Source: Neogemmobacter tilapiae (GTDB lineage Bacteria > Pseudomonadota > Alphaproteobacteria > Rhodobacterales > Rhodobacteraceae). Taken from it: 64,000 nucleotides of DNA. Where the stretch lies: positions 1 to 64,000 of the forward strand of contig NZ_BMYJ01000002.1 of NCBI RefSeq assembly GCF_014652215.1, read 5' to 3'. Each line of letters begins with the position of its first letter. Positions within the stretch are counted from its first letter, which is position 1. A program made the position numbers and the translations under genes. Positions 25,229-36,851 of the stretch are shown here, one piece after another. The notes under the pieces were generated by a model. It had not been told where the DNA came from and did no database searches. It was given only the letters and a program-made list of their open reading frames with translations.

Positions 25229-26165
25229 CCGTCGCCGTCGCGCTGTCGATTTCAACCCCATCCCGCATAAGCGTGAAGACCGTCGTATAGGTGCCGGGCG
25301 GCCAACCTCCCGCCGAAAGTTTCTTGCCAAAGGCGCGGTAAAGTTGGGCCTGCGTCTTTTCCAGCGGAAAAAAATCGATCAGCATGTCGCCCTCGGCTGT
25401 GGTCGTGGCATGGTGCAACTCGTCCCCCGCTTGCGCGCCAAACACATACGCCCAAGCCACCATCGCCGAGGCATCGGGCAGCAACGCGTCGGGCACGGTC
25501 ATCCCTGCCTTGATCGCCTCAAATTCCGGCAAATGATCGGCATAGCCCGCCGCGATGATGCCGCCCGCCTGATAGGTGATCGGCTCCTCCCACAGCGTGG
25601 CCTGCGCGGCACCGCAACGGGCCTGATCTTCGGGCGCGAAAGGGTCGATCTTCTTATCCCCCCGCCGCACCGAAAGATGTACATGCGGAAACTGCGTTTC
25701 GCCCGAAAGCCCGACCTGTCCCAGGATTTGGCCCTGTTCCACGGTCTCGCCCTTGCCGACGTTCAGACTGCCCTGTTTCATGTGGCAATACTGCGTCTGC
25801 CAGCCGCCCGGATGGCCCAGAACCACACCGTTTCCGCATTCCCGCCCAGCAATCTCGGGCCGGTTGGCATCCGTCACCAGAACATCCGCCATTCCATCCC
25901 GCACCCCCAGCACAACCCCTTCGGCCGCAGCCAGAACATTCACCCCCGCCTCCATCGCCGCCAGTGAGGGCAGGGCAAAGTCGGTGCCGTCATGCCCGTC
26001 ATAGGCCAAGGTGCCGCAGGTAAAATCCGTGGCGGCGGGGCCGGGGTCGTGGTCGGAAAATTGCTGGATGAAACATGTCTCGCCCAGCGTGCAATCCACT
26101 GGAAAGCCAAGGTCAAAGGCTTGGGCCGGCAGGGCGAAAAGGCTCAGGGCAAGCATCAGACGCAT
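25212..26165 (-). CDS. M23 family periplasmic metallopeptidase
   Basis: A 317-residue secreted protein with signal peptide MRLMLALSLFALPAQA. The LytM/M23 zinc site is complete: H58 and D62 in YDGHDGTDF, and H161-x-H163 in FPHVHLS, with H128 in YCHMK. Four or more cysteines suggest disulfides. Members cut peptidoglycan cross-links or act as scaffolds. The C-terminal 100 residues are an extra domain not assigned. It starts one base after the ccdB stop with AAGGGG inside ccdB, so it appears co-transcribed with the toxin-antitoxin pair. Confidence 0.88.
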   Translation of the reverse strand: MRLMLALSLFALPAQAFDLGFPVDCTLGETCFIQQFSDHDPGPAATDFTCGTLAYDGHDGTDFALPSLAAMEAGVNVLAAAEGVVLGVRDGMADVLVTDANRPEIAGRECGNGVVLGHPGGWQTQYCHMKQGSLNVGKGETVEQGQILGQVGLSGETQFPHVHLSVRRGDKKIDPFAPEDQARCGAAQATLWEEPITYQAGGIIAAGYADHLPEFEAIKAGMTVPDALLPDASAMVAWAYVFGAQAGDELHHATTTAEGDMLIDFFPLEKTQAQLYRAFGKKLSAGGWPPGTYTTVFTLMRDGVEIDSATATVTVLP

Positions 26166-26166
26166 G

Positions 26167-26475
26167 TCAAAGCCCCTTGAACAGCAGGTCAACCGCGCGG
26201 GTCAGATCGTCGCGCAGCTGGCGGGCTTGCCCAAGCGTTTCCCGCAAATCGCCCAACGGCACCGCGCTTAGCGATTGGATAAGAACCGCATAGGGCTGAC
26301 TGTTGAATTGCACAGTGGGACAAAGCCCGCGCGGTTGTGGCCCGATTTTCGCCAATGGGATCAAAGGGGCGACGATTCGTGTGGCAAGCCCCTCATGTAG
26401 GTCGTCTTGCAAAACCACGGTAAGGGCGCTTTTGCCAAGCCTGCAAATGTCGAACTGCCGCGCGGCGACGGCCAT
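26167..26475 (-). CDS. ccdB: CcdB family toxin
   Basis: A 102-residue protein matching the CcdB fold: VVLQDDLHEGLATRIVAPL near the start and the C-terminal DLTRAVDLLFKGL, equivalent to the gyrase-contacting tail NAINLMFWGI of F-plasmid CcdB. Final residues are Gly-Leu instead of Gly-Ile, a mild change. CcdB poisons DNA gyrase by trapping its cleaved complex. It overlaps the ccdA stop by one base (TGATG). Chromosomal CcdB proteins are often weak or inactive, so activity is unproven. Confidence 0.85.
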   Translation of the reverse strand: MAVAARQFDICRLGKSALTVVLQDDLHEGLATRIVAPLIPLAKIGPQPRGLCPTVQFNSQPYAVLIQSLSAVPLGDLRETLGQARQLRDDLTRAVDLLFKGL

Positions 26476-26702
26476 CAGAAAACCCGATAGGCTTCTAGGG
26501 GCAAACCCTCGGCTTCCACAAAGGCGTTGTAACGCTGGATCGCCTCGGCATTCTCGCGCTTCCAGGCCTCAGCCCGCGCCTGTTTCAGCTCCGCAAATAT
26601 CCCCGCCTCGGCGGCGCGGGACAGGTTGATGCCATGGCTTTTCGCCTCGTCCAAAAGGGCGGCGTCCAAGGTCATGCTGGTGGGGCGGCGATGGGCTGTC
26701 AT
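26475..26702 (-). CDS. ccdA: CcdA family antitoxin
   Basis: A 75-residue antitoxin. The N-terminal half (MTAHRRPTSMTLDAALLDEA) is a ribbon-helix-helix DNA-binding region and the C-terminal half (ENAEAIQRYNAFVEAEGLP) is the CcdB-neutralising tail that CcdA proteins share. The start at 26702 lies within one arm of an inverted repeat, a likely autoregulatory operator. It is 41 bases downstream of the clpA terminator and translationally coupled to ccdB. Confidence 0.87.
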   Translation of the reverse strand: MTAHRRPTSMTLDAALLDEAKSHGINLSRAAEAGIFAELKQARAEAWKRENAEAIQRYNAFVEAEGLPLEAYRVF

Positions 26703-26730
26703 GGTCTGAAACATACCGCAAAACAGACCA
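26702..26730. promoter_or_regulatory. Putative CcdA/CcdB operator
   Basis: TGGTCTG (26702-26708) and CAGACCA (26724-26730) form a perfect 7-bp inverted repeat with a 15-base spacer directly upstream of, and touching, the ccdA start codon. TA operons are typically autorepressed at such palindromes. Confidence 0.5.
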
Positions 26731-26743
26731 CCGATCCACAATG

Positions 26744-26767
26744 AAAAGGGCGGGTTTTCACCCGCCC
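26744..26767 (-). terminator. clpA rho-independent terminator
   Basis: GGGCGGGT and ACCCGCCC form a perfect 8-bp stem with a 4-base loop, followed on the minus strand by TTTT. It begins five bases after the clpA stop codon and separates clpA from ccdAB. Confidence 0.9.
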
Positions 26768-26772
26768 CTCCT

Positions 26773-29091
26773 TCATTCCGCCGTCAGCAGGGGCGGCTTT
26801 TGACCCGTCAGCCGTGGCTTCTGTGGTTCCTGCACATCCAGCACGATGGCATCGTCCTTGACCCGAACGATCACCACACCACCCTTTTGCAGCTTGCCGA
26901 ACAGCAGCTCCTCGGCCAGCGGCTTTTTGATGTGTTCCTGGATCACCCGGCCCAAAGGCCGCGCGCCCATCTTGTCGTCATAACCCTTGTCTCCCAGCCA
27001 AAGCGCCGCCTCGGGCGTCAGTTCGATATGCACGTTGCGGTCTATCAGCTGCGCCTCAAGCTGAAGCACAAACTTTTCGACGACTTGCAGGATCACCTCT
27101 TTCGGCAGCGCCGCAAAGCTGACCACAGCGTCCAGACGATTGCGGAATTCGGGGGTGAACAGCTTTTCGATGGCGGCGGTATCTTCGCCCTCGCGCTTGT
27201 CGCGGCCGAAACCGATGGCGGCTTTCTGCATGTCGGCGGCCCCGGCGTTCGAGGTCATGATGAGGATCACGTTGCGGAAATCCACCTGACGGCCGTTATG
27301 GTCGGTCAGTTTGCCGTGGTCCATCACCTGCAGCAGGATGTTGTAGACATCCGGATGCGCCTTTTCGATTTCATCCAGCAGCAGCACGCAATGCGGGTGC
27401 TGGTCGATGCCGTCGGTCAGCATGCCGCCCTGATCAAAGCCGACATAGCCGGGCGGAGCACCGATCAGGCGGGAAACGGCGTGTTTCTCCATATACTCCG
27501 ACATGTCGAAACGCAGCAGTTCCACACCCAAGGAGCTGGCCAGTTGCTTGGCCACCTCGGTCTTGCCCACACCCGTCGGCCCGGCGAAGAGATAGTTGCC
27601 GATGGGCTTTTCCGGTTCGCGCAGGCCGGCGCGGGCCAGTTTGATGGCGGAACACAGGGCTTCCACCGCCTTGTCCTGCCCAAAGACCACACGTTTCAGC
27701 GTCTTTTCCAGATCGCGCAGGGTTTCGGCATCGTCTTTGCTGACGTTCTTCGGCGGGATGCGGGCGATTTTCGCCACCACCGCCTCGATCTCTTTCAGGC
27801 CCAGCGTCTTGCGCTTTTTCGATTCGGGCAGAAGGTGCTGTGCCGCCCCAGCCTCATCAATCACATCAATCGCGCTGTCGGGCAGCTTGCGGTCGTTGAT
27901 GTAGCGCGAGGCCAGTTCCACCGCAGCCTTGATGGCGTCGTTGGTGTAGCGCAGGTCGTGGTGTTCTTCGAAATGCGGCTTCAGCCCCATCAGGATCTTG
28001 ATGGCATCCGGCACCGAAGGTTCATTCACGTCGATCTTCTGGAACCGGCGGGAAAGGGCGCGGTCTTTTTCAAAGTGCTGACGGAATTCTTTATAGGTGG
28101 TGGAACCCATGCAGCGCAGTTTGCCGCCCTGCAACGCCGGTTTCAGCAGGTTCGAGGCATCCATCGCCCCGCCCGAGGTCGCGCCTGCGCCGATCACCGT
28201 GTGGATTTCGTCGATGAACAGGATAGCGTCGGGGTGATCCTCAAGTTCTTTCACCACGGCCTTTAGCCGTTCTTCAAAGTCGCCGCGATAGCGGGTGCCG
28301 GCCAGCAATGCGCCCATGTCGAGCGAGAAGATCGTGGCACCCGACAGGATATCTGGGGTTTCCCCCTGCACGATCTTGCGCGCCAGACCTTCGGCGATGG
28401 CCGTTTTGCCCACGCCCGGATCGCCCACCAGCAGCGGGTTGTTCTTGCGGCGGCGGCAAAGCACCTGAATGCAACGCTCCACCTCGGACTCGCGGCCGAT
28501 CAGTGGGTCAACGTCGCCCTTGCGGGCTTTCACGTTCAGATCGACGCAGTATTTCGACAGCGCCGATTCCTTGGCCTCCCCGGCCTCGGCCTTGGGCGTC
28601 TCATGATGTTCTTCGGCCCCGGCGACAGGACGGGCTTCGCCATAAGACGGGTCTTTCGCCACGCCATGCGCGATGAAATTCACCGCGTCATAGCGGGTCA
28701 TGTCCTGTTCTTGCAGGAAATAGGCCGCGTTCGACTCGCGTTCGGCAAAGATCGCGACAAGGACATTGGCCCCCGTCACCTCGGTCCGCCCCGACGACTG
28801 AACATGGATCGCGGCGCGCTGGATCACACGCTGGAAGGCGGCGGTCGGTACGGCCTCAGACCCCTCCACATCCGTCACAAGGGTCGACAGGTCATCCTCG
28901 ATAAAATCGGTCAGCGTCTTGCGCAATTCGTCCAGATTGACCGAACAAGCCTTCATCACCCTTGCCGCATCCGGTTCGTCGATCAGGGCCAGCAGCAGAT
29001 GCTCCAGGGTTGCCAACTCGTGGCGGCGGGCATTGGCCAGAGCCAGCGCCCCGTGGATGGCTTGTTCAAGCGTCGTCGAAAATGATGGCAC
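26773..29091 (-). CDS. clpA: ATP-dependent Clp protease ATPase subunit ClpA
   Basis: A 772-residue AAA+ unfoldase that feeds proteins to ClpP. Order of parts: double Clp N-domain (1-145), acidic linker, D1 with Walker A GDPGVGKT at 223-230 and Walker B LFIDEIH at 291-297, then D2 with GPTGVGKT at 504-511 and LLLDEIE at 570-576. The ClpP-contacting IGF loop is at 626-628. No ClpB-type middle coiled coil is present, which identifies ClpA. The start codon is GTG at 29091, supported by AGGAG nine bases upstream. The usual clpS partner gene is not adjacent. Transcription ends at the terminator at 26744-26767. Confidence 0.96.
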   Translation of the reverse strand: MPSFSTTLEQAIHGALALANARRHELATLEHLLLALIDEPDAARVMKACSVNLDELRKTLTDFIEDDLSTLVTDVEGSEAVPTAAFQRVIQRAAIHVQSSGRTEVTGANVLVAIFAERESNAAYFLQEQDMTRYDAVNFIAHGVAKDPSYGEARPVAGAEEHHETPKAEAGEAKESALSKYCVDLNVKARKGDVDPLIGRESEVERCIQVLCRRRKNNPLLVGDPGVGKTAIAEGLARKIVQGETPDILSGATIFSLDMGALLAGTRYRGDFEERLKAVVKELEDHPDAILFIDEIHTVIGAGATSGGAMDASNLLKPALQGGKLRCMGSTTYKEFRQHFEKDRALSRRFQKIDVNEPSVPDAIKILMGLKPHFEEHHDLRYTNDAIKAAVELASRYINDRKLPDSAIDVIDEAGAAQHLLPESKKRKTLGLKEIEAVVAKIARIPPKNVSKDDAETLRDLEKTLKRVVFGQDKAVEALCSAIKLARAGLREPEKPIGNYLFAGPTGVGKTEVAKQLASSLGVELLRFDMSEYMEKHAVSRLIGAPPGYVGFDQGGMLTDGIDQHPHCVLLLDEIEKAHPDVYNILLQVMDHGKLTDHNGRQVDFRNVILIMTSNAGAADMQKAAIGFGRDKREGEDTAAIEKLFTPEFRNRLDAVVSFAALPKEVILQVVEKFVLQLEAQLIDRNVHIELTPEAALWLGDKGYDDKMGARPLGRVIQEHIKKPLAEELLFGKLQKGGVVIVRVKDDAIVLDVQEPQKPRLTGQKPPLLTAE

Positions 29092-29197
29092 GATGGCGTG
29101 CTCCTGTCCTGCGGGCGGGGGTGGCGGAATAGCCCAGTTCCTACCCTTGTCTCATAAGTTTAAAGATCGGTTTTATTCCGACGACTTCAAGTCAAAT

Positions 29198-29220
29198 CTC
29201 TGCCCATTTGATGGGCAGAG
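29198..29220 (-). terminator. Hairpin downstream of gloB
   Basis: CTCTGCCCAT and ATGGGCAGAG form a perfect 10-bp stem with a 3-base loop, 32 bases after the gloB stop. On the minus strand ATTTGACTT follows, a weak U-tract. It probably ends gloB transcription ahead of clpA. The GCCCAT/ATGGGC core resembles the REP-like palindromes but lacks the GTAG head. Confidence 0.6.
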
Positions 29221-29251
29221 GGTCTCTTGCAGGAAAACGTGATCAAAGGCG

Positions 29252-30025
29252 TCAGAAATTGTTCTTCCGGGTGCGGATTTCGGCAAAGACATCGACATCA
29301 CTGGCCCCTTCCATCCCCACCGCCGCCTTCAGCGCAGGCAGATGGGCACGCAGGAAGGGGTTGGTCGCCAGTTCATCCGACAACAGCGAAGGAACAGTCG
29401 GCTGCCCTTTTTCCCGTGCGGCCGCAATCGCCGCAACCCGCAAGATAAGCGCCGGATTTTCGGGTTCAAGGCTTGCCGCAAAGCGCGCATTGCCGGTGGT
29501 GTATTCATGGCCCGAACAGATCACCGTTTCCGGGGGCAGGGCGGACAGACGCTGCATCGTGTCCCACATCTGTGCGGGCGTCCCCTCAAACAACCTCCCG
29601 CAGCCCATCGCCATCAGGCTGTCGGCGGTAAAGGCATAGCCCGACTTGGGCAGATACAGCGCGATATGCCCGACCGTATGGCCTGGCACGTCGATAATCT
29701 CCACCGGCTCGCCCGCGAAATCAAAGCTCTGCCCCGGCTCCACCACCAGATCCAAAGGCGGCAGGCGGTGCGCATCGGCCTTGGCCCCCAGAACCTTGGC
29801 CCCCGTCGTCACCACCATGTCCGGCACGCCCTGAATATGGTCGTCATGATGGTGCGTCAGCCAGATCTGGTCCAGCGTCCAGCCCTTTTCCTTTAACACG
29901 GCCAGAATCGGCCCAGCCTCGGGCACGTCGATCAGCGCCGTGGCCCCGCTGGCCACATCATGGACCAGAAAGGCGTAATTGTCCGAAAGACAGGGGATCG
30001 TCACCAGTTCAAGCGCCATTTCCAT
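29252..30025 (-). CDS. gloB: Hydroxyacylglutathione hydrolase (glyoxalase II)
   Basis: A 257-residue metallo-beta-lactamase-fold enzyme that hydrolyses S-lactoylglutathione to lactate and glutathione. The metal-binding THHHDDH is at 57-63, with downstream [27 protein letters not shown] and CSGHEYT completing the dinuclear site. The C-terminal substrate-binding region is of normal length. The start at 30025 gives [17 protein letters not shown]. Met at 30019 is an alternative. It diverges from the methyltransferase-like gene with 54 bases between. Confidence 0.94.
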   Translation of the reverse strand: MEMALELVTIPCLSDNYAFLVHDVASGATALIDVPEAGPILAVLKEKGWTLDQIWLTHHHDDHIQGVPDMVVTTGAKVLGAKADAHRLPPLDLVVEPGQSFDFAGEPVEIIDVPGHTVGHIALYLPKSGYAFTADSLMAMGCGRLFEGTPAQMWDTMQRLSALPPETVICSGHEYTTGNARFAASLEPENPALILRVAAIAAAREKGQPTVPSLLSDELATNPFLRAHLPALKAAVGMEGASDVDVFAEIRTRKNNF

Positions 30026-30079
30026 CGTTCCAATCTGCGGTATGCTGGGCCCAATGTAGTCACAGGGCCAGCCGCCGCA

Positions 30080-30847
30080 ATGCATCTTGATGTTCTTGAC
30101 CTGCGGAACTTTTACTACCGCACCCAATTGGGCCGCGTTGCCCAAAGGGCGATCCGTGACCGCGTCATGGGGCTTTGGTCCGGTTTCAATGGCCAAACGG
30201 TCGTCGGCTACGGCTTTGCAGTGCCCCTGCTGCGCCCCTTTCTGCCTGAGGCGCGGCGCGTCATCGGCCTTATGCCCGGCCCTCAAGGGGTGATGCCTTG
30301 GCCTGCGGGGGCCGAGAATGTCTCGGTCCTTTGCGAAGAAACCGATTGGCCGCTGCCCACCGGCCTCGTCGACCGCCTCATCGTCATGCACGGGCTGGAA
30401 ACCAGCGAACATCCGGGCCGCGTGCTGGAAGAAAGCCACCGCGTTCTGGGGCCGGGCGGCAAGGCGCTGTTCATCGTCCCCAACCGATCCGGCCTTTGGG
30501 CGCGGGGCGACGGCACCCCTTTTGGCTTTGGTCGCCCCTATTCCCTGCGCCAGTTGGAGGATCAGTTGAAACTCCACGGCTTTACCCCCGAACGCCATCA
30601 GGCGGCGCTGTTCTCGCCGCCATCACCGCGCCGCTTTTGGCTGCGCACATCGGGGTTCTGGGAAAAGGCAGGGGGGCGCTTCATGCCTTGGCTGGTGGGT
30701 GGTGTGCTGATCGTTGAGGCGTCAAAGCAGGTTTATGCCCCCACCCGTGGCGGTCTCGGTGCTGTCGTTCGTCGCCCGCTGAAAGCGTTGGGCGCTGCCC
30801 CCGAACCTGTTCCCACCCCACTGCAGACCCCAACCCTTGAAAGGTAG
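30080..30847 (+). CDS. Class I SAM-dependent methyltransferase-like protein
   Basis: A 255-residue protein with the methyltransferase layout: a weak glycine loop ([11 protein letters not shown], about 41-51), [10 protein letters not shown] (motif II-like, about 99-108) and [23 protein letters not shown] (motif III region). The SAM-binding glycine motif departs from GxGxG, so activity or cofactor binding may be altered. It is divergent from gloB, an arrangement common in Rhodobacterales, and no substrate is known. The 3' end is followed after 3 bases by a small exported protein gene. The start at 30080 was chosen because the family similarity begins there. Confidence 0.75.
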   Translation: MHLDVLDLRNFYYRTQLGRVAQRAIRDRVMGLWSGFNGQTVVGYGFAVPLLRPFLPEARRVIGLMPGPQGVMPWPAGAENVSVLCEETDWPLPTGLVDRLIVMHGLETSEHPGRVLEESHRVLGPGGKALFIVPNRSGLWARGDGTPFGFGRPYSLRQLEDQLKLHGFTPERHQAALFSPPSPRRFWLRTSGFWEKAGGRFMPWLVGGVLIVEASKQVYAPTRGGLGAVVRRPLKALGAAPEPVPTPLQTPTLER

Positions 30848-30850
30848 ACC

Positions 30851-31195
30851 ATGTTCGGCAAAACTCTGCTTTCTCTCGCCCTCATCATGCCCCTGACAGC
30901 CTTGGCCCAGCAGGCCGATGGCACTTGGCGTTGTGTCGCCAATGGCAACATCCCCATCGGCATCGTCGCGATCACGGGCACCAACTATACTTTCACCGCC
31001 ACCAACACCGCCTTTGATCCGGTCGACAATGCCTCAAACGGCACAGGCACCCTCGCCTATGACGGCCCCTATCTTCTGCCACAAGACGGCCCGTTGGTCA
31101 GTGATTTCGGTGTGACAGGGCATCTGGACGACAACATCGGCTATCTCGATTGGAACAACAACGACGGCAATCTTATGGGCTGCCGCCGCGCCTGA
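30851..31195 (+). CDS. Small exported protein of unknown function
   Basis: A 114-residue protein with a clear signal peptide ([19 protein letters not shown], cleavage before QQADG). The mature part contains [12 protein letters not shown] near the start and ends in GNLMGCRRA, so two cysteines could form one disulfide. It is rich in Asn, Gly and Thr and likely beta-structured and periplasmic. It begins 3 bases after the methyltransferase-like gene. I do not recognise the family. Confidence 0.65.
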   Translation: MFGKTLLSLALIMPLTALAQQADGTWRCVANGNIPIGIVAITGTNYTFTATNTAFDPVDNASNGTGTLAYDGPYLLPQDGPLVSDFGVTGHLDDNIGYLDWNNNDGNLMGCRRA

Positions 31196-31533
31196 AACGT
31201 TATCGTCCTCGCTTTGGGGAAGGCCACCGTTCTTTCCCAAAGCCCCCCCGATTCACCCGATCTTCACCATTCTGTTACGCGCCCCGACGGCCTGACCCAG
31301 AAACTTTTGACCAGATTTTGCAGCCCAGAAGGGCAGAACAATACAAGCCACGGAAATCATTCATTTTTGCCCATAACCCCCTTTCCACATTTCCCAAGCT
31401 AATCGGTTGCGGGGTTGGGAAGGCTCTGCTAGAGACGCCTCGAATTTGCAGGGAACCGCCCGTTCCCCGAATGATACGCCTTGCCCAAGCAGCCCTTCAG
31501 CCAGCGGCAAGGCCCCAAAGCGGAAGGAATGAC
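31196..31533 (+). promoter_or_regulatory. Leader and promoter region of the F1 ATP synthase operon
   Basis: A 338-base gap without a convincing gene. A hairpin at 31211-31243 (GCTTTGGG with CCCAAAGC, extended by three inner pairs) lies just after the small exported protein gene and may end its transcript, though no T-run follows. A candidate promoter for atpH is TTGCGG (31407-31412) and TAGAGA (31430-31435) with a 17-base spacer, about 100 bases before atpH. This promoter call is weak. The region 31330-31400 is AT-rich compared with its surroundings. Confidence 0.4.
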
Positions 31534-32094
31534 GTGTCGGAACCAGCTTCGATTTCTTCTGGCATCGCGGCGCGCTATGCGCAGGCCCTGTTTGAACTGT
31601 CACGCGAAGCCAGCGCCCTCAACGCCCTTGAAAAAGATGTGGATGCGCTTGACGCAGCCCTCACCACCAGCGCCGATCTGCGCGACATGATCGCCTCGCC
31701 GGTCATCACCCGCGACGAACAGGGCAAGGCCATTGCCGCCCTTGGCGCGGCGCTGAACCTGTCGGATATCACCAAGAACACTCTTGCGCTGATGGCCGCT
31801 AATCGCCGTCTTTTCGCGCTGGCCCCGCTGGTCGCCGATCTGCGCGCCCGCATCGCCGCCGAAAAGGGCGAGATCACCGCCGAAGTCACCTCGGCCACTG
31901 CGCTGACCGCAACGCAAGCCGACAAACTGGCTGCGACGCTGAAAGCGAAGGCCGGCAAGGAAGTGAAACTGAAAACCGCCGTCGATGAATCCCTTATCGG
32001 TGGCATGATCGTCAAGCTGGGCTCGACCATGATCGACACCTCGATCAAGTCGAAGCTTTCGGCCCTGCAAAATGCAATGAAAGAGGTTGGGTAA
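31534..32094 (+). CDS. atpH: ATP synthase F1 subunit delta
   Basis: A 186-residue delta subunit, the stator protein linking F1 to the b subunits. The N-terminal helical domain has [11 protein letters not shown], and the C-terminal region has [21 protein letters not shown], which is diagnostic. The start is GTG at 31534 with AAGGA upstream. Upstream in-frame codons have no family similarity. It overlaps atpA by one base (TAATG). Confidence 0.95.
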   Translation: MSEPASISSGIAARYAQALFELSREASALNALEKDVDALDAALTTSADLRDMIASPVITRDEQGKAIAALGAALNLSDITKNTLALMAANRRLFALAPLVADLRARIAAEKGEITAEVTSATALTATQADKLAATLKAKAGKEVKLKTAVDESLIGGMIVKLGSTMIDTSIKSKLSALQNAMKEVG

Positions 32095-33632
32095 TGGGAA
32101 TCCAGGCTGCTGAAATCTCTGCTATTCTGAAAGAGCAGATCAAGAACTTCGGCAAAGACGCCGCCGTGGCCGAAGTGGGCCGGGTGCTGAGCGTTGGCGA
32201 CGGGATTGCCCGCGTCCACGGGCTGGACAATGTTCAGGCCGGTGAAATGGTCGAATTCCCCGGTGGCATCCGCGGGATGGCGCTGAACCTTGAAATCGAC
32301 AACGTCGGCGTCGTGATCTTCGGTGACGACCGCGCGATCAAGGAAGGCGACACCGTCAAGCGCACAAAGTCCATCGTGGACGTACCTGCTGGTGACGCGC
32401 TTCTGGGTCGTGTTGTCGATGGTCTGGGCAACCCGATTGACGGCAAAGGTCCGATTGCGGCCACCGAGCGGCGCGTGGCCGACGTCAAGGCCCCGGGCAT
32501 CATTCCCCGCCGTGGCGTGCATGAGCCGATGGCCACCGGCCTGAAATCGGTGGACGCGATGATCCCCGTTGGCCGTGGCCAGCGCGAGCTGATCATCGGT
32601 GACCGTCAGACCGGCAAGACCGCCATCGCGCTGGACACGATCCTGAACCAGAAGTCGTACAACGACGCCGCTGGCACCGACGAATCGAAAAAGCTGTATT
32701 GCGTCTATGTCGCCATCGGCCAAAAGCGTTCGACCGTCGCCCAGTTGGTGAAGAAACTGGAAGAAACCGGCGCCATCGACTACACCATCGTCGTTGCCGC
32801 CACCGCTTCGGACCCGGCCCCGATGCAGTTCCTGGCGCCCTATTCGGCGACCGCCATTGCGGAATACTTCCGCGACAACGGCCGTCACGCCCTGATTATC
32901 TATGATGATCTCTCCAAACAGGCTGTGGCTTACCGTCAGATGTCGCTGCTTCTGCGCCGTCCGCCGGGGCGTGAAGCCTATCCGGGCGACGTGTTCTACC
33001 TCCACTCCCGCCTGCTGGAACGTTCGGCCAAGCTGAACAAAGACCATGGCGCTGGCTCGCTGACCGCTCTGCCGATCATCGAAACCCAGGGCGGCGACGT
33101 GTCGGCCTTTATTCCGACGAACGTGATCTCGATCACCGACGGCCAGATCTTCTTGGAAACCGAACTGTTCTATCAGGGCGTCCGCCCGGCTGTGAACACC
33201 GGCCTTTCCGTGTCGCGTGTGGGCTCTTCCGCCCAGACCAACGCCATGAAATCGGTCGCCGGTAAGGTCAAACTGGAACTGGCCCAATACCGCGAAATGG
33301 CGGCCTTTGCCCAGTTTGGTTCCGACCTTGACGCCTCCACCCAGCAGTTGCTGAACCGGGGTGCCCGTCTGACCGAGCTGATGAAACAGCCGCAATACTC
33401 GCCCCTGACCAACGCCGAAATCGTCTGCATCATCTATGCAGGCACCAACGGCTATCTCGACAAGGTCGCGGTGAAAGACGTGGGCCGGTATGAGGCGGCA
33501 TTGCTGAAATACCTGCGTTCCACCGGCAAGGATCTGCTGGACGACATCACCAAGAACGACCGCAAAGTGGCGGGCGATCTGGAAAAGTCGATCCGCGCTG
33601 CGCTGGACGCTTTCGCCAAAGACTTCGTGTAA
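32094..33632 (+). CDS. atpA: ATP synthase F1 subunit alpha
   Basis: A 512-residue alpha subunit, the non-catalytic nucleotide-binding partner of beta. Walker A GDRQTGKT is at 169-176, the alpha signature around [20 protein letters not shown] is present, and length is standard. It starts within the atpH stop codon and is followed after 21 bases by atpG. The order delta-alpha-gamma-beta-epsilon without Fo genes is the usual alphaproteobacterial F1 operon. Confidence 0.98.
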   Translation: MGIQAAEISAILKEQIKNFGKDAAVAEVGRVLSVGDGIARVHGLDNVQAGEMVEFPGGIRGMALNLEIDNVGVVIFGDDRAIKEGDTVKRTKSIVDVPAGDALLGRVVDGLGNPIDGKGPIAATERRVADVKAPGIIPRRGVHEPMATGLKSVDAMIPVGRGQRELIIGDRQTGKTAIALDTILNQKSYNDAAGTDESKKLYCVYVAIGQKRSTVAQLVKKLEETGAIDYTIVVAATASDPAPMQFLAPYSATAIAEYFRDNGRHALIIYDDLSKQAVAYRQMSLLLRRPPGREAYPGDVFYLHSRLLERSAKLNKDHGAGSLTALPIIETQGGDVSAFIPTNVISITDGQIFLETELFYQGVRPAVNTGLSVSRVGSSAQTNAMKSVAGKVKLELAQYREMAAFAQFGSDLDASTQQLLNRGARLTELMKQPQYSPLTNAEIVCIIYAGTNGYLDKVAVKDVGRYEAALLKYLRSTGKDLLDDITKNDRKVAGDLEKSIRAALDAFAKDFV

Positions 33633-33653
33633 TAGGTCAAAGGAGCCGGGTGA

Positions 33654-34523
33654 ATGCCGAGCCTAAAGGACCTTAAAAACCGGATCGGAAGCGTGAAAAA
33701 CACGCGGAAGATCACCAAGGCGATGCAGATGGTCGCTGCCGCAAAACTGCGCCGTGCGCAGGATGCTGCCGAGGCTGCGCGTCCCTATGCCGAACGGATG
33801 AACGCCGTGATGGCAGGCCTTGCCGCAGGTGTAGGCCAATCGACAAGCGCGCCCCGCCTTCTGGCGGGGACGGGCGGCGATCAGGTGCATCTCTTGGTCG
33901 TCATGACCTCAGAGCGCGGGCTGTGCGGGGGGTTCAACTCCACCATCGTCCGTCTGGCACGCGCCCATGCCAATGCCCTGATCGCGGCGGGTAAAACCGT
34001 CAAGATTCTGACCGTCGGCAAAAAAGGCCGCGAGCAGCTCAAGCGGGATCTGGGCCATCTGTTCGTCAACCACGTTGACCTCAGCGAAGTGAAACGCGTG
34101 GGTTATTCCAACGCGCAGACCATCGCGCAGGAAATCCTGTCCCGCTTTGCGGCGGGCGAATTCGATGTGGCGACGCTGTTCTTCAACCGCTTCCAATCGG
34201 TGATCAGCCAGATCCCGACGGCGCAGCAGGTGATCCCGGCCAAGTTCGAAGGCGAGGCGACGGTTTCCGCGCTTTACGACTACGAACCCGGCGAAGAGGC
34301 CATTCTGGCCGATCTTCTGCCGCGCGGTCTGGCGACGCATGTCTTCACCGCCTTGCTGGAAAACGCGGCCTCGGAACAGGGCGCACGGATGTCGGCCATG
34401 GACAACGCGACCCGCAACGCGGGCGAGATGATCAACAAGCTGACCATCCAGTACAACCGTTCGCGCCAAGCCGCGATCACCAAAGAACTGATCGAGATTA
34501 TCTCGGGCGCCGAAGCGCTTTAA
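33654..34523 (+). CDS. atpG: ATP synthase F1 subunit gamma
   Basis: A 289-residue gamma subunit, the rotating central shaft. The N-terminal helix ([20 protein letters not shown]) and the C-terminal helix ending in [22 protein letters not shown] form the coiled coil, both well conserved. RGLCGGFN is present at about 90. GGAG precedes the start. It is followed by atpD after 18 bases. Confidence 0.97.
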   Translation: MPSLKDLKNRIGSVKNTRKITKAMQMVAAAKLRRAQDAAEAARPYAERMNAVMAGLAAGVGQSTSAPRLLAGTGGDQVHLLVVMTSERGLCGGFNSTIVRLARAHANALIAAGKTVKILTVGKKGREQLKRDLGHLFVNHVDLSEVKRVGYSNAQTIAQEILSRFAAGEFDVATLFFNRFQSVISQIPTAQQVIPAKFEGEATVSALYDYEPGEEAILADLLPRGLATHVFTALLENAASEQGARMSAMDNATRNAGEMINKLTIQYNRSRQAAITKELIEIISGAEAL

Positions 34524-35981
<1,458 letters not shown>

Positions 35982-35991
35982 GGGGATTGAA

Positions 35992-36390
35992 ATGGCAGGA
36001 ACCCTGCAATTCGATCTGGTCAGCCCCGAACGTCGCCTGGCTTCGGTTCAGGCGACCGAGGTCCAGATCCCGGCGGTCGAAGGCGACATGACGGCGATGG
36101 CGGGGCATAGCCCCACCATCACCACCCTGCGCCCCGGCCTGCTGCGCGCCGTTTCGAACGAAGGCACCAAGGCCTATGCCGTGACCGGCGGTTTTGCCGA
36201 AATCACCGCAACCGGCGTTTCGGTTCTGGCCGAACGTGCCATTCCGGTGGAAGAGGCGAACGCAGCGGTCATGGACGAGTTGATCGCCCAAGCCCGGGCG
36301 GCAGCCGCCGCCGCCCCGCCGGATGGCCGCGATGCGGCGGACAAGCTGGTGTCGGATTTCGTGGCGCTCAAGGCCGCAACCGGGCACTGA
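35992..36390 (+). CDS. atpC: ATP synthase F1 subunit epsilon
   Basis: A 132-residue epsilon subunit. The N-terminal beta-sandwich starts with [12 protein letters not shown] and includes [16 protein letters not shown], and the C-terminal part is helical with an Ala-rich stretch before residues 100-110. GAGGGG lies upstream. It is the last gene of the operon and a strong terminator follows. Confidence 0.96.
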   Translation: MAGTLQFDLVSPERRLASVQATEVQIPAVEGDMTAMAGHSPTITTLRPGLLRAVSNEGTKAYAVTGGFAEITATGVSVLAERAIPVEEANAAVMDELIAQARAAAAAAPPDGRDAADKLVSDFVALKAATGH

Positions 36391-36413
36391 TCTGTCCGAA
36401 CGTGAGACAACCG

Positions 36414-36440
36414 AAAGGCCCCGTGTTTACCGGGGCCTTT
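36414..36440 (+). terminator. Terminator of the ATP synthase operon
   Basis: AAAGGCCCCG and CGGGGCCTTT form a perfect 10-bp stem with a 7-base loop, continued by TTCTTTT. It lies 24 bases after atpC and may work in both directions. Confidence 0.92.
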
Positions 36441-36484
36441 TTCTTTTGCTATGATGCGATTGGGTCGGGATTTTAAGGAATTGA

Positions 36485-36838
36485 ATGGTGAAGCGGATTA
36501 CGCGGGGCGTCATAGGCATTCAGCAGGGGAAACTCATGCTGTTCTCCGACTTTGCCGATGGCGGTGAAATGTGGACGGGGCAGGGCCCCCGCGAAGTGCG
36601 GCGCGAGGTCAAGTTCAAGGAACCCTTTTTGGAACCACCCGCTGTCCTGACAGGTCTATCGATGTGGGACATGGACAACCGTCAGAACGGCCGCATGGAC
36701 CTTGGTGTGGATGAGGTGACATCGACAGGCTTTACCATCATCTTCCGCACCTGGGCCGACACCCGCATCGCCCGCGTCCGCGCCGACTGGACTGCCATTG
36801 GCGCCATCAAAGACGAAGATGTGTGGGAGATTGAGTAG
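36485..36838 (+). CDS. H-type lectin domain protein
   Basis: A 117-residue single-domain protein resembling the H-type lectin domain first described in snail agglutinins and discoidin: LFSDFADGGEMWTGQGPRE, EPPAVLTGLSMWDMD and FTIIFRTWADTRIARVRADW. No signal peptide is visible, so a cytoplasmic or non-classically exported location is likely, unusual for a lectin. AAGGA is well placed upstream. It is separated from atpC by the terminator and is convergent with the PAP2 gene. Sugar binding is unproven in bacterial members. Confidence 0.75.
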   Translation: MVKRITRGVIGIQQGKLMLFSDFADGGEMWTGQGPREVRREVKFKEPFLEPPAVLTGLSMWDMDNRQNGRMDLGVDEVTSTGFTIIFRTWADTRIARVRADWTAIGAIKDEDVWEIE

Positions 36839-36851
36839 CAAAAGCAACCAG

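Noticed and set aside
26800..28266. Long open frame on the plus strand (488 codons)
   Set aside because: It is the antisense of clpA and shows no motif.
29198..29220. Member of the REP-like family
   Set aside because: The GCCCAT/ATGGGC stem is similar, but the GTAG head is absent and its place after gloB fits a terminator.
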